From Mycobacterium mantenii (GTDB lineage Bacteria; Actinomycetota; Actinomycetes; Mycobacteriales; Mycobacteriaceae): a DNA stretch of 64,000 nt. The stretch is taken from assembly GCF_010731775.1 (NCBI RefSeq), contig NZ_AP022590.1:4278001-4342000 (forward strand), in the 5' to 3' direction. This document shows positions 25,808-36,080 of the stretch, in pieces (positions within the stretch are counted from its first letter, which is position 1; every line of letters begins with the position of its first letter). The position numbers and the translations under genes are program-made. Below the pieces are notes generated by a model that saw only the letters and a program-made list of their open reading frames with translations, was not told where the DNA came from and ran no database searches.

Positions 25808-27021
25808 CCCTTACACCACCAGGGCCGCCAGGCGGTATCGCCCTCCTGCAACGGTATTTCGGCGCACACCGACCAGCCGTCCCGGGTGGGGCCGACGTCG
25901 ATGGCCCCGCCGAGCAATTCGACCCGCTGGCGCATGCCTCGCACGCCGCGCCCTTCCTGCGACGGCGCGGCCACCACCGCGGCCGGGACCAGATTGGTGA
26001 CGGCGAGACGGGCGGACGCCGGTGAAATATCGAGCACCACACCGGCTTTCGACTCGGGCGCATGCTTGGCGATGTTGGCCAGCGACTCCTGGGTGATGCG
26101 GTACAGCGCGAGGCCGACCGCGGCGGACACGTGATCGGTGGGGCCTTCGACGCACAGCGCGACGGTCAGTCCGGCCCGCTGGAAACCCTCGACCAGCGCC
26201 GCGACGTCGTCGATGCCGGGTTCGGGCGCGGTCGGCGCGGTCTTGGTCGGCCAGTTGTCCAGCAGGCCGACGGTGCGACGGATGTCGGCCATCGCCTGGC
26301 GGCCCAGCCGCTCGGCCTGCTCCAAAGCCTCGACGGCGTCGTCGACGTCGCGATCCTGCTGCAGCGCGCGCCGTGCACCGGTCATGTGCAACAGCGTGAT
26401 GCTGAGCGAATGGGCGATGACGTCGTGCACCTCGCGGGCGATGCGCCGGCGCTCATCGGCGGCGGCGTGTTCGGCCAGCATGTTCTGCGCCTCGATCTGT
26501 TCGGCCAGCAGCAGCCGTTGGGTGCGCATCAGGTAACCGAGCAGCCAACCCACCGCGATGAGACCCAAATACAGCACCACCGTGTCGAGTCGGTGCAATG
26601 CGGACGCGGTAAGCAATAGCGCGGCCGCCGACGCGGTGGCCAGCAAGCCGAACAAGACCGACGCCAGCGTCGCGACGACCAAGACCATCAGGACCAACAA
26701 CGCCGGTGCGAAATCGGCGTGAATGGGCGTCGACGTACCGAACAGCGTCAGCGCGGTGGCCGTCGACCAGGTCGCCCACAACGGTCCCGGGGTGATCTTC
26801 ATGTTGAAGACGAAGAACGCCAACTCCGGCGACAGGGCGAGCGCGAACGCCCCCAGTGCCACGGGTAGATCGGCGGCTGGCCGCTGCAACGTCCCGATCA
26901 CGCCGCCGAGTACGAGGGCGGCATCGACGGAGATCATCGCCGCCCACGTGACACCGACCGGGATCAGCTCGCTACGTCGGCGGAGCTGTTCCCGCAGGTA
27001 ATTCACCGCGGCGTGCGCCAT
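25804..27021 (-). CDS. DesK/NarX-like sensor histidine kinase
   Basis: 405 aa, ATG at 27021. The N-terminal half holds about six hydrophobic segments (LIPVGVTWAAMISVDAALVL, VALGAFALALSPELAFFVF, LLVLMVLVVATLASVLFGLL, LDTVVLYLGLIAVGWLLGYL). The HisKA_3 phosphoacceptor is ERRRIAREVHDVIAHSLSIT, near residue 197. The ATPase domain has YRITQESLANIAKHAPES (N box) and GVRGMRQRVELLGGAIDVG (G2). There is no extracellular sensor domain, so it probably senses membrane state or a membrane-soluble cue. It overlaps and precedes its response regulator. Confidence 0.92.
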   Translation of the reverse strand: MAHAAVNYLREQLRRRSELIPVGVTWAAMISVDAALVLGGVIGTLQRPAADLPVALGAFALALSPELAFFVFNMKITPGPLWATWSTATALTLFGTSTPIHADFAPALLVLMVLVVATLASVLFGLLATASAAALLLTASALHRLDTVVLYLGLIAVGWLLGYLMRTQRLLLAEQIEAQNMLAEHAAADERRRIAREVHDVIAHSLSITLLHMTGARRALQQDRDVDDAVEALEQAERLGRQAMADIRRTVGLLDNWPTKTAPTAPEPGIDDVAALVEGFQRAGLTVALCVEGPTDHVSAAVGLALYRITQESLANIAKHAPESKAGVVLDISPASARLAVTNLVPAAVVAAPSQEGRGVRGMRQRVELLGGAIDVGPTRDGWSVCAEIPLQEGDTAWRPWWCKG

Positions 27022-27154
27022 CGTGCAATCCTAGAAGAGCCCGGCGCGACGTCACATCCTCCTGCGGGCGGCACCCGTCTCCGCCCGTGGTAGGAGACAA
27101 AGACTGCACTTCGGCACGACGCGCGGCGGGTGGCTGTTTTTCTAGCGTCGAGTC

Positions 27155-27535
27155 ATGACATGGACACAGCTGCACAACCGCATGGCCTTCATGGCCGAGG
27201 TGATCAAAGCCGCCGAGACGGACCCCGAGTCGGCACTTGCGTTGATCGACAACTCATCCGAGGTGTCCGAGCTATTCGGCGACGAGGAGGGTTTGATGCT
27301 CTCGCTCGGGCAGCGCTGGATCACCATGCTGGTGGCCAAGCTGGATCAGGCGGCCCACGAGGGCGCATCGGCCCAACAGGTGCGCGCCGATCTCGAGGCC
27401 GCCGAGCCCGGGCTGCACGCGCTGGTGAAGATCGGCACCCGCCGGTCGGTGCGGGTGCGCTCGCTTACCCGCGGCGAGCATGTCGCCGTGGGCCTGTTCG
27501 GCGGGCCGACCAGCGATCGGCAGACCGTTGCATGA
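27155..27535 (+). CDS. Conserved hypothetical protein upstream of mmpL
   Basis: 126 aa, ATG at 27155. Soluble, helical and acidic in the middle (AEVIKAAETDPESALALIDN, VSELFGDEEGLMLSLGQRWI, MLVAKLDQAAHEGASAQQVR), with a basic C-terminus. I do not recognise a named family. It ends 4 bp before the mmpL start and is almost certainly cotranscribed with it. It may be an accessory protein of the transporter; this rests on position only. Confidence 0.7.
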   Translation: MTWTQLHNRMAFMAEVIKAAETDPESALALIDNSSEVSELFGDEEGLMLSLGQRWITMLVAKLDQAAHEGASAQQVRADLEAAEPGLHALVKIGTRRSVRVRSLTRGEHVAVGLFGGPTSDRQTVA

Positions 27536-27539
27536 TCGA

Positions 27540-30383
27540 ATGGGCCGTTTCGCGCGCCTGACCGGTCGGTACGCCGTCCTGATCGTCGGGTTTTGGATCC
27601 TGGCCGCGGCCGTCGCCAATGTGGCGGTGCCGCAACTGGAGCGGGTCGTCGACTCGCATGCCCGGTCCTTCATGCCGCCCGGCGCGCCGAGCGCGGTGGC
27701 CGCGGCCCGGGCCGCCCAGTTGTTCAACCAGACCCCTAGCAACAACTTCGTTTACGTTGTGCTGGAACGTGATCAGCGGCTGACCCCGCGGGATCGCCAG
27801 TTTTACGACGCGTTGACCGGATCACTCGGTTCGGATCAGCGCCACGTCTACGCGGTGACCGACCTGTGGTCGCAGCCGGCCACCGCCGCCGGAGCACAGA
27901 GTTCGGACGGCAAGGCGGTCAGCGTGATGGTCCGGCTGGCAGGAATGCTCGGCACCGCGCAGGCGCGGGATTCGGTCAACGCGGTGCGCGGGACCGTCCA
28001 GAAGCTTTCACCGCCGGTGGGCCTGGCCGTTCATGTCACGGGGCCCGGCGCGACGATCGTTGACGAATTCTCCGCGATCGATCGTCAGATGCTCGGAATC
28101 ACCGCGGCCACCATCGGTCTCATCCTGCTGTTGTTGCTGCTGGTCTACCGATCGCCGGTCGCGGCGGCGATCCCGCTGACCTCCGTGGGCCTCGCCCTGG
28201 CCCTGGCACGCGCCGTCGTCGCCGCCCTCGGCCAGGCCAATGTGGTTGAGGTATCCCTGTTTTCGGTGGCGCTCATGGCGGCGATGACGCTCGGGGCCGG
28301 CACCGACTACGCGATCTTCCTGGTCGGCCGCTACCACGAGGGCCGGCGTCGCGGCGTCGCGCCGGCCGAGGCGTTGACGCAGGCCTACCGTTCAATCGCG
28401 CCCGTGGTGATCGGATCGGCGCTGACCGTGTCGGTGGCGCTGGCGTGCCTGGTGTTCGCCAAGGTGGGCTCGTTCCGCAGCGCCGGGTTGCCCTGCGCCA
28501 TCGGCATTCTGGCCACCATGGTTGCGGCGCTGACGCTGACGCCGGCGCTCATGACTTTGGCGATACGCCGCGGATACCTGGAACCGCGGCCGTCGAAGAC
28601 CGCGCGGCGCTGGCGCCGGGTCGGGGCGGCGGTGGCGCGCTGGCCCGGGCCGATCCTGGTCACCGCGCTGGCGTTGACGCTGCTGGTCGCGCTGCCCTTG
28701 GTGAGCATGCGGGTCGGCTTCAACGAACCCGCCGCCACGCCGTCGTCCACCGACTCCAACCGCGGCTATGCCAGCGCTGACCGGCATTTCGCGGCCAACG
28801 CCTTGCTGCCCAACGTTGTCGCGATCCAGGCCGACCACGACCTGCGCAACCCGGCCGGCCTGATCGCCATCGAGCGAATCACCCGTCACATCATGGCCGT
28901 ACCGGGGGTGCGTGCGGTGCAGTCCGCCAGTCGCCCCGACGGCAAGGTGCCCGAACAGGCGACGTTGAGTTATCAGGCCGGCGTGCTCGGCCGGCAGTTC
29001 GGCGACACCATGGATTCGCTGACCCAGCGGCTCAAGCGGGTCACCGAGCTGGACAGCGCGCTGGCGCAAACCCAGGTTGCGGTAGACGGGCTGGGTATCG
29101 GATTACGCGGTGGCAGTGTGGGATTGGCGGAAGTCTCGGGTGCCGCGGAAGACATGCGGGCCGGGATGGAGGGCCTGCAGCGCAATGTCACGACCGTGTC
29201 GGGTTACCTCGACCCGCTGCGGGACTTCGTCGGGCGTACCCCCGATTGCGCCACCAATCCGATCTGCTCGACGGTGGATCGGGTGCTCCAGCCCGTCGAC
29301 AGCCTGGTGCAGACTTCCACGCGCCTGGATTCGGGCGCCGCTAAACTCACCAGCGGGTCGAGCACAGCCGCCACCGCGATGGCCACGCTGCCGCAGAGTG
29401 TCGTGTCGATGAAAGATGCTTTGGGGCAGGCACGTTCGGCCATGCATGACTTGCTGAGTCTGTCCGACACGCTCGGACCCCAAATGCGTCAGCTGACCGA
29501 CTACATGAACGAGATCGCCACCCAATTCCAGGGCAGCGCCGCAGCGGATTTCTACATGCCGCAGCGGGCGCTGAGCGACCCGCGGTACACCACCGCGTTG
29601 CGCCACCTGATCTCCGAAAGCGGCCGCGCCGCATACCTGCTGGTCTATGGCGACGGCTCGGAGTGGGGCGGCGAGGGCGCCAAGCGGGCCGATCAGGTGC
29701 GCGCCGCCATCAAGGAGGCCACCAAGGAAGGCACCCTCACGCCGACCGAGGTCGACCTTGCCGGAGTGGGCCCGGTGACCGCCGATCTGCAGCGCTTCGT
29801 GGCCGGGGACACCACGCTGCTGGTGGGGGCCGCGCTGGTCCTCATCTTTCTGATCGTCACGGCGATGTTGCGCAGCCCGGTCGCGGGATTGGTCGTCGTC
29901 GGAACGGTCGTCACCTCCTACGCGTCGGCCATCGGTGCCAGTGTGTTGATTTGGCAGCACCTGCTCCATCACGACCTGCACTGGGCCGTGGCCCCGATCG
30001 CCTTCATTGCGCTGATCGCCGTCGGCGCGGACTACAACCTGCTGCTGGCGTTGCGCGTCAAACAGGAGGCGGCGGCCGGCCTGAAGACCGGCATCATCCG
30101 GGCGTTCGGTGGCACCGGCGGGGTGGTCACCATCGCCGGCGTCATCTTCGGGCTGACCATGCTGGCGCTGCTGAGTAGCAGCGTGCTCAGCATCGCCCAG
30201 ATCGGCACGACGATCGCGGTGGGGCTGATGGTAGACACGTTGGTGGTGCGGGCCTTCATCGTGCCGTCCATCGTGGCGCTACTGGGCCGCTGGTTCTGGT
30301 GGCCGCGTCCACTCCCCCGTCGCGCCGCCACGTCGGCGGTGAAAAGACCCGATCCGCAACTGGTTACTGCTGTGGCGGTATGA
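27540..30383 (+). CDS. MmpL-family RND lipid transporter
   Basis: 947 aa from ATG 27540, chosen because it follows the upstream stop and begins GRFARLTGRYAVLIVGFWIL, the usual first membrane helix. The two-fold RND plan is clear: two large extracellular loops and twelve membrane segments. The MmpL motifs are GAGTDYAIFLVGRYHEGRRR (near residue 255) and IAVGADYNLLLALRVKQE (near 830), whose D-Y residues relay protons. MmpL proteins export lipids or siderophores across the inner membrane. No MmpS or lipid synthesis gene is beside it. The last 20 bp overlap the 3' end of eccC2 on the other strand. Confidence 0.92.
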   Translation: MGRFARLTGRYAVLIVGFWILAAAVANVAVPQLERVVDSHARSFMPPGAPSAVAAARAAQLFNQTPSNNFVYVVLERDQRLTPRDRQFYDALTGSLGSDQRHVYAVTDLWSQPATAAGAQSSDGKAVSVMVRLAGMLGTAQARDSVNAVRGTVQKLSPPVGLAVHVTGPGATIVDEFSAIDRQMLGITAATIGLILLLLLLVYRSPVAAAIPLTSVGLALALARAVVAALGQANVVEVSLFSVALMAAMTLGAGTDYAIFLVGRYHEGRRRGVAPAEALTQAYRSIAPVVIGSALTVSVALACLVFAKVGSFRSAGLPCAIGILATMVAALTLTPALMTLAIRRGYLEPRPSKTARRWRRVGAAVARWPGPILVTALALTLLVALPLVSMRVGFNEPAATPSSTDSNRGYASADRHFAANALLPNVVAIQADHDLRNPAGLIAIERITRHIMAVPGVRAVQSASRPDGKVPEQATLSYQAGVLGRQFGDTMDSLTQRLKRVTELDSALAQTQVAVDGLGIGLRGGSVGLAEVSGAAEDMRAGMEGLQRNVTTVSGYLDPLRDFVGRTPDCATNPICSTVDRVLQPVDSLVQTSTRLDSGAAKLTSGSSTAATAMATLPQSVVSMKDALGQARSAMHDLLSLSDTLGPQMRQLTDYMNEIATQFQGSAAADFYMPQRALSDPRYTTALRHLISESGRAAYLLVYGDGSEWGGEGAKRADQVRAAIKEATKEGTLTPTEVDLAGVGPVTADLQRFVAGDTTLLVGAALVLIFLIVTAMLRSPVAGLVVVGTVVTSYASAIGASVLIWQHLLHHDLHWAVAPIAFIALIAVGADYNLLLALRVKQEAAAGLKTGIIRAFGGTGGVVTIAGVIFGLTMLALLSSSVLSIAQIGTTIAVGLMVDTLVVRAFIVPSIVALLGRWFWWPRPLPRRAATSAVKRPDPQLVTAVAV

Positions 30384-33300
30384 CCGACGACGGCAGCCCG
30401 ACCAGAACGCCCTCGACGTCGCCGTCGACGCTGACCAGCAGGCCACGCCCCGGCGGCAGTGTCTGGGCCCGGACGTTTCGGTTGATCCGGTTCTGCGGAT
30501 CGTTGTCCATATATAGCTGAGCCACTTTCGCCGAATTCTGGAACCGCATCCACGGATCCATTTGCAACGTGGCCCAGTTCGCGCTGTTGCGAGTGGTGAA
30601 GACGTGCAAGCCGATCTGCCGCGCACGTTCCATCAGCTTCCACAACGCCGCGCCCACTGGCGGCTTGGGCGGGTAGCTCTGATCCGGGCGCAGGTCCTGG
30701 ATGTCGTCGATGAGCACGAAATGCCGCGGGCCTTCCCACGGCTTGAGCGCGCGCAACTCCTCCTGGCTCAGGCCTTTAGGGGGCAGCCGGGGTAGCAGGA
30801 CCTGCTGCGCCAGCGTGGTGACCACCTCGTCGATCTCGTCCTGGTCGTAGGCGTACGCGCGCACGTATCCGGGTCCGTGCAGATCGCGCAGACCGTGTGG
30901 CGCGGTCTTCGGGTCGATCAGCGTCAGCTGCGCTTCCTCGGGGCTGAATCGGTTCATGATCGCCTCGCCAATGGCGACCAGCGACATGGTTTTTCCGCAG
31001 CCTTGCCGGCCCAAGATCATCAACCCGGGACTCTCGCGCAGCTTGATGGGGACCGGACCCAGTTCGTGACGCTCGCCGATGGCGAAGCTGATCGCGAGGT
31101 CCTGGAACTGAGGCGCGGTGGGGTGAGCGGCCTCGTACTCCAGAATCGCCTTGAGCGCCACCCGCTGCGGCAAGCGTTGCAGGGTGGCGTGCTTGGTGAC
31201 GCCGGCGACCTCCGCGATGCGGGCGCCGACGTCGACGATGCTGACCATCGCGCCGGTGCTGGCATCGGTCAGTGCTGGCACACCGACCCGCAGCTCGTGC
31301 AAGCTGTCGGTCAGACCGAAGCCGGGCCGGTTCAGCGTCCGCCGGGCCGCGTCCCGCGACTCGAGCGACGAGTGCCCCATCTGGCTTTCGCTCGGGTCGG
31401 CCAGCCGCAATTGGATTCGCGCCGTGGCGTTTTGCAGCAGGCTCTGCCGCTGGCCGTGAATCCAGCCACCGGCGCTGCACATCACGTGCACCCCGTATTC
31501 CGGGCCGCGGCTACTCAACGAGATGATGCGATCGCCCAGCACCGTATCTTTCGAGTACAGGTCGTCGTAGTCGTCGACCACCACGAACACATCGCCGAAC
31601 GGGTCGTTGGCGTCCGTGCCGCCCAGGCCGTCGCTGCCCGGCGCGAAGCGGCGCTCGCGGAAGCCGTCGAGGTCGATCTTGAGGCGCCGGAACGAATCCT
31701 CGCGGGCGTCGATCAGGGCGTCCATGCTGCTCAAAATGCGCTCGATGCCCTCGGCGTCTTTGGGCGACACGATGTCGGTGACGTGGGGCAGCGAGGCGGC
31801 CTGGGCCAGCGTCGCACCGCCGATGCAGAAGAACGTCACGCGCGAGGGGCTGTACATCGTTGCCGCCGAACACATCAGCGTCATCAGTGTGGTCGTCTTG
31901 CCCCGCTGCTTGGCCCCCACCACGATCACGTTGCTGCGCAACGCATCCACCGCGTGCACGATCTGCTTGGACTCTTCGGGGATGTCCATCACACCCACCG
32001 GGAACATCAGCCCCGCGTTGCGCCCATAGTCGACGTGCCATGGCTTGCCCCGGTATCCCGCGACCAGCGCGTCGATGGACTCGGGCTCCTCCAGCGGCTC
32101 CAACCACGGCCGGCGCGGTGAGCGGTGCGGCACCTCGCGCAGCGACTCCCGCAGCACGTCGACGATCTTCTTCCGCTTGAAACCGTCGTCGTAGTACAGG
32201 AATTCGTCGGGTTCGGCGTCGACGGCGGCGGCCGCCTCCAATGCCGTGGCGTCGGAGGCGTCCAGCGGCTGGAACTGCCAGTTGTACAGCCGCGGCTTGG
32301 TCAGCGTCATGTCGACGGTGGTGGCGACCTCCTTGGTCTTGGGCACGACGAACGGGGCGGAGAGGTAGAAGCACCGGAACGGTTCGAGATCGCGCGGACC
32401 CACCTTGAGCAGACCGAAACCGTTTTCCTTCGACGGCAGGTGGTAGGCGGCGTCCGAGCCGATCACCTCGCGGCTGTCGTCACCGGACTCGGCGCGTAAC
32501 GCGATGCGGAAGGCTATGTTGGACTTGACCTTTTGCAGGGAGGACAGGTCCAGTCGCTGGCCGCCCAGCATGAAGAAGACGTTGGCTCCGCGGCCTTCCT
32601 GGCCGATGTGGATGATCAGGTTGATCCACTTCTCGTGGTTGGCGAACAGTTCCAGGTACTCGTCGACGATGACGAGCAGGACCGGCACCGGCGGCAGGTC
32701 GCGTCCGGCCAGCCGGATCTCTTCGTAGTCGTTGGCGTCGCGGGCGCCCACCGAGGTGAACAGCTCGTAGCGCTGCTTGATCTCACCGTCGATGACCCTG
32801 CGCATCCGCTCCGCCAGGTGCCGTTCGTCCTTGCCGAGGTTCGACAGCGCGGCCACCACGTGGGGGATGCCCAGGATATCCTGCGCCGCCGACTCGAACT
32901 TCATGTCGACGAAGATGACGTTGAACGTCTCTGGGGAGTGCGTCAGCGCGATGCCGTAGACCAGCGACAGGAAGAACTCCGACTTACCCGAGCCGCTGGT
33001 GCCGATGACCACGGAGTGGAACCCGAAGCCGCCGAAGTCTTTTGCGCGGATGGTGATGTTCTGCAGCTCGCCGTTGGGTTTGGCCCCGACCGGGACCTCG
33101 CACCAGCGCTCGTCGCCGCGGCCCCGACGCTCGGCCCACAACCGGTCGACGTCCAGGTCCCGGGGGTCGCTGATGCCCAGGGCGCGCAGCAATTCGGTTG
33201 CGCCGCTGACGGAGTCGGCGATCTCGCTGCGGCTGGTCGGTGACCACCGGGCCATCGCCCGGGCGTAGCGGTAGGCGCGGTGTACGGAGAGCTGGTCGGC

Positions 33301-34587
33301 GTGGGCGAAGAACTTGTTATTTACGCGCAGCAGTGGAGCCGGGCGATTGTCCTCGCCGTCGGCGTCGGAGCCGTTCCGGTGCAGGGTGATGTCGCCGTTG
33401 ACCGAGCCGCTGGGTGCGCTGTGGCGTTCGCTGAGGTTGAACACCTGGTCGTTGGCGAAGCCCACGCCGGTGCCGACCCGGGAGGCGACGCGCAGCAGCG
33501 TGATTCCCGCCTTGCCGACCTGCCCCACCACGCTCTCCCACGCGTCGGGGCTGCCGGTGTTGTCGTCCACGATCACCAGGTGCGGGCCCAGATCGACCGT
33601 GTTCGTGCCGGTTTCCAGTGTCGAGCCCATCGCGGTGGGACTGGCCGCGGCCAGCGGTGTCCACGCGCCGCGCTTGCCCTTCATGTGCAGCTCGACGCCC
33701 AGCGCCTCTTCGAGTTCCTCGGGGGTGGCGAAGACGAGGCGCCGAAACCCGCAGGCGTCGAACAACTCGTCGTGCAGGTTGTGCGGCAGCCAGACGATCC
33801 ACGACCACGCCTCGGGATTTCGGGTCACCACCATCAGCTTGACGTCACGCGGATTATGGAACACCGCCAGCGAGCACAGCACCGAGCGCATCAACGAGCG
33901 CAGCCGGTCCAGGTCGTCGCCGACGAAGCTGAAGCCGGGTGCCGAGCGCAGGTTGACCACCTTGGCAATATCGCGAATCTTGCGCTGTTCCAAGATGAAA
34001 TCGCGCAGCGCCTGTCCGGTGACGGGTTCGAGCTCCTCATCGGAGGCAATGTCGGGCCAGGTCACCGACAGCACCGAGTCCGGTGCGTGCTGCACGCCCG
34101 TGCCGAGACGCACCTCGAGGAAGTCCGCGTCGCCGCGTCCGCGCTCCCACATCCGCGGGCCGCCGATGATGGCCCCGAGCCCGCGGGGGTCGGAGTGCAC
34201 GGAGTTCTGCCATTCGCGTTGCGCACACACCGCGGTCTGGATCTCATCACGGTTGGCGTCGAGCTCACGCAGATAGCGGCGACGGCCCTTTTCCATTTCG
34301 CCCCAGGTGATCTTGCGCGCGCGCCCGAAACGGCCGGAGAAGGCAAGCATGCTGAAGGCGCCGATGCCCATCAGGGGGAAGAAGCCGGTGGTCAGGCTGC
34401 GCACGCCGGAGACGTAGAGCATGACGATGGTGCCGATGAGCGCCACGATCAGCGCCGGCACCCCGATCATCACCCAGATGTTGCGTGGCTCGCGTTCCGG
34501 CAGCGCGATCGGTGCGCTGGGTGCCACCCGCACCGGTTTCGGCGGCTCGATCTTGACGCGGTTGATGGGGAAAGCTTTCTTGGACAT
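30364..34587 (-). CDS. eccC2: ESX-2 FtsK/SpoIIIE-type ATPase EccC (fused Ca-Cb form)
   Basis: 1407 aa, ATG at 34587; M. tuberculosis EccC2 is about 1396. Two membrane segments lie at about residues 36-61 and 66-85. Three ATPase modules follow with Walker A loops GTSGSGKS (near 527), GAKQRGKTT (near 890) and GRQGCGKTMS (near 1195), and Walker B strands VLLVIVDEYLEL, VFVVVDDYDDLY and HFVLIDDIQDL. EccC is the motor and substrate-recognition part of type VII secretion. Position beside eccB2 and upstream of pcnA identifies ESX-2. The rest of the ESX-2 cluster (PE/PPE, esxC/D, espG2, eccD2, mycP2, eccE2, eccA2) is absent; instead mmpL follows in opposite orientation. Confidence 0.92.
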   Translation of the reverse strand: MSKKAFPINRVKIEPPKPVRVAPSAPIALPEREPRNIWVMIGVPALIVALIGTIVMLYVSGVRSLTTGFFPLMGIGAFSMLAFSGRFGRARKITWGEMEKGRRRYLRELDANRDEIQTAVCAQREWQNSVHSDPRGLGAIIGGPRMWERGRGDADFLEVRLGTGVQHAPDSVLSVTWPDIASDEELEPVTGQALRDFILEQRKIRDIAKVVNLRSAPGFSFVGDDLDRLRSLMRSVLCSLAVFHNPRDVKLMVVTRNPEAWSWIVWLPHNLHDELFDACGFRRLVFATPEELEEALGVELHMKGKRGAWTPLAAASPTAMGSTLETGTNTVDLGPHLVIVDDNTGSPDAWESVVGQVGKAGITLLRVASRVGTGVGFANDQVFNLSERHSAPSGSVNGDITLHRNGSDADGEDNRPAPLLRVNNKFFAHADQLSVHRAYRYARAMARWSPTSRSEIADSVSGATELLRALGISDPRDLDVDRLWAERRGRGDERWCEVPVGAKPNGELQNITIRAKDFGGFGFHSVVIGTSGSGKSEFFLSLVYGIALTHSPETFNVIFVDMKFESAAQDILGIPHVVAALSNLGKDERHLAERMRRVIDGEIKQRYELFTSVGARDANDYEEIRLAGRDLPPVPVLLVIVDEYLELFANHEKWINLIIHIGQEGRGANVFFMLGGQRLDLSSLQKVKSNIAFRIALRAESGDDSREVIGSDAAYHLPSKENGFGLLKVGPRDLEPFRCFYLSAPFVVPKTKEVATTVDMTLTKPRLYNWQFQPLDASDATALEAAAAVDAEPDEFLYYDDGFKRKKIVDVLRESLREVPHRSPRRPWLEPLEEPESIDALVAGYRGKPWHVDYGRNAGLMFPVGVMDIPEESKQIVHAVDALRSNVIVVGAKQRGKTTTLMTLMCSAATMYSPSRVTFFCIGGATLAQAASLPHVTDIVSPKDAEGIERILSSMDALIDAREDSFRRLKIDLDGFRERRFAPGSDGLGGTDANDPFGDVFVVVDDYDDLYSKDTVLGDRIISLSSRGPEYGVHVMCSAGGWIHGQRQSLLQNATARIQLRLADPSESQMGHSSLESRDAARRTLNRPGFGLTDSLHELRVGVPALTDASTGAMVSIVDVGARIAEVAGVTKHATLQRLPQRVALKAILEYEAAHPTAPQFQDLAISFAIGERHELGPVPIKLRESPGLMILGRQGCGKTMSLVAIGEAIMNRFSPEEAQLTLIDPKTAPHGLRDLHGPGYVRAYAYDQDEIDEVVTTLAQQVLLPRLPPKGLSQEELRALKPWEGPRHFVLIDDIQDLRPDQSYPPKPPVGAALWKLMERARQIGLHVFTTRNSANWATLQMDPWMRFQNSAKVAQLYMDNDPQNRINRNVRAQTLPPGRGLLVSVDGDVEGVLVGLPSSVIPPQQ

Positions 34588-34590
34588 TCT

Positions 34591-36078
34591 CTAGCCTCCC
34601 GGCTTCGCCGATGTCGTCACCACAGCCACCTTGCCGAGCGCCGGGACGGTGTCCCGCGCCAAGAGCGCCGATTCCCTTGACAGTGCCGGGCCCGCCGCGA
34701 AGGTTCGCAGCAACGGCCACGGCGCCTGCACCGCCGAGCCCGGATCGAGCCCGAGTGCGCGTAACGTCGTGTCGTCGTTGGTGATGCCGAACCGCACCCC
34801 GTTGTCGGAAACCCAGAACAACGATTCCCGGGAGTCGGAGGTGACCACGCCGCTCGTCGACGTGACGAAGTTGGCCGCGCCCGGCAACACCAGCACCTGG
34901 TTGGCCACCACCGACGCCGGGTCGCGGTCGTCACGCACCAGGTGGACTATGCGGTTGTCCATGTACGACGGCGAGGGCAGGCCGCGCCCGTTGTAGACCA
35001 CGACGCGTGCCTGCGGATCTGTCGAGCCCTTCTCCCAGCCGACGCAGGTGGTCGGATCGGCTGCAGTGTCAACGAAATTCAAGCGCCTGGTCGGGTAGTA
35101 GTCCACCGCTAGCGAGTTCACTTCGGGGATGTTGACCAACACGTCGGGCGTCACCACGCGCGGGGCCGTCGAGCCGTACGAGTTGGCGCTGCGCAACAGG
35201 TCGGCGACGAAGCTGGTGACCTTTTGCACCCCGTCGGGCAACAACACATAGAACTGCTTGCCGCCGCTGGCGGTCTGGGCCTGCAACACCGCGCCGACCT
35301 GGGAGCCCGAGACCCACGTCGACGGCGTGCCCGCCAGCGGCACCGCGGGGACACCGAGCGGTTCGGTCGCGGGCAGCGCGTCGTACAGCGCCCGCGAAAT
35401 CTCCACCGGCAGCGTCACTCCCGGGTCGAGTCCCAGGCTGAGCGTGATCGCCCGGTTGGACGGATCGATCTGCGAGCGCTTGCCGCCCCAGATGACCAAG
35501 GTGTTGCCCTCGAACGTCACCAGCACCCCGGCGTCGTCGCTCAGGGGGGTGGCGCGGTCGAATCCGTCGAGCGGACCGGCGATCGAAGTCACCACCGGCC
35601 GCTCCGGGCTGCGCGGGCGTCCCGCAGTGTCACATACCGCCCACGCCGACGTCGCACCCCGGTGGACCGGCATCGCCGCCGGTGCTCCCGGGATGCCGAT
35701 CAGGGGCCCAGTCGGATACTTCGCTATCTCAGCGGGTTTCACCCACGTCGGCTGGTTCGCGGTGCCCGTCGCCAACCGCGCGGACGTCAGATTCAGCGCC
35801 GGGTAGAGCCGGCCGTCGATCCTGGCGTAGAGCGCTCCGGAGTCGCGGTCGCCGATGATAGCCGAATCACCCACGATGCCAGTCGGTTTCAGGACGTTGA
35901 GGAGTAGCATCCAGCCCGCGGCGATGGCCACCAGGAGAATCGACAGCGCCAGCGCGGCGGTCTGCTTGCGGTCATCGTGTTTCATGCGTACCGAGAAGCG
36001 GGTGGTCGCCGCGCGCAGCCGCCGGTTGTAAAACAGGTGCCCAGAGTTCTGGTCGCGGTTAGACAAACTCAGCGGCAT
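34591..36078 (-). CDS. eccB2: ESX-2 core membrane component EccB
   Basis: 495 aa, the same length as M. tuberculosis EccB2, ATG at 36078. The start PLSLSNRDQNSGHLFYNRRL is the cytoplasmic EccB signature. One membrane helix lies at about 41-63 (AALALSILLVAIAAGWMLLL), then a large periplasmic domain with the conserved cysteines of AWAVCDTAG and TTCVGWEKG, which normally form a disulfide. EccB anchors the secretion ring and reaches into the periplasm. Only 3 bp separate it from eccC2 and 2 bp from the gene upstream, so these form one operon. Both genes are intact although most of ESX-2 is gone. Confidence 0.92.
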   Translation of the reverse strand: MPLSLSNRDQNSGHLFYNRRLRAATTRFSVRMKHDDRKQTAALALSILLVAIAAGWMLLLNVLKPTGIVGDSAIIGDRDSGALYARIDGRLYPALNLTSARLATGTANQPTWVKPAEIAKYPTGPLIGIPGAPAAMPVHRGATSAWAVCDTAGRPRSPERPVVTSIAGPLDGFDRATPLSDDAGVLVTFEGNTLVIWGGKRSQIDPSNRAITLSLGLDPGVTLPVEISRALYDALPATEPLGVPAVPLAGTPSTWVSGSQVGAVLQAQTASGGKQFYVLLPDGVQKVTSFVADLLRSANSYGSTAPRVVTPDVLVNIPEVNSLAVDYYPTRRLNFVDTAADPTTCVGWEKGSTDPQARVVVYNGRGLPSPSYMDNRIVHLVRDDRDPASVVANQVLVLPGAANFVTSTSGVVTSDSRESLFWVSDNGVRFGITNDDTTLRALGLDPGSAVQAPWPLLRTFAAGPALSRESALLARDTVPALGKVAVVTTSAKPGG

Positions 36079-36080
36079 GC

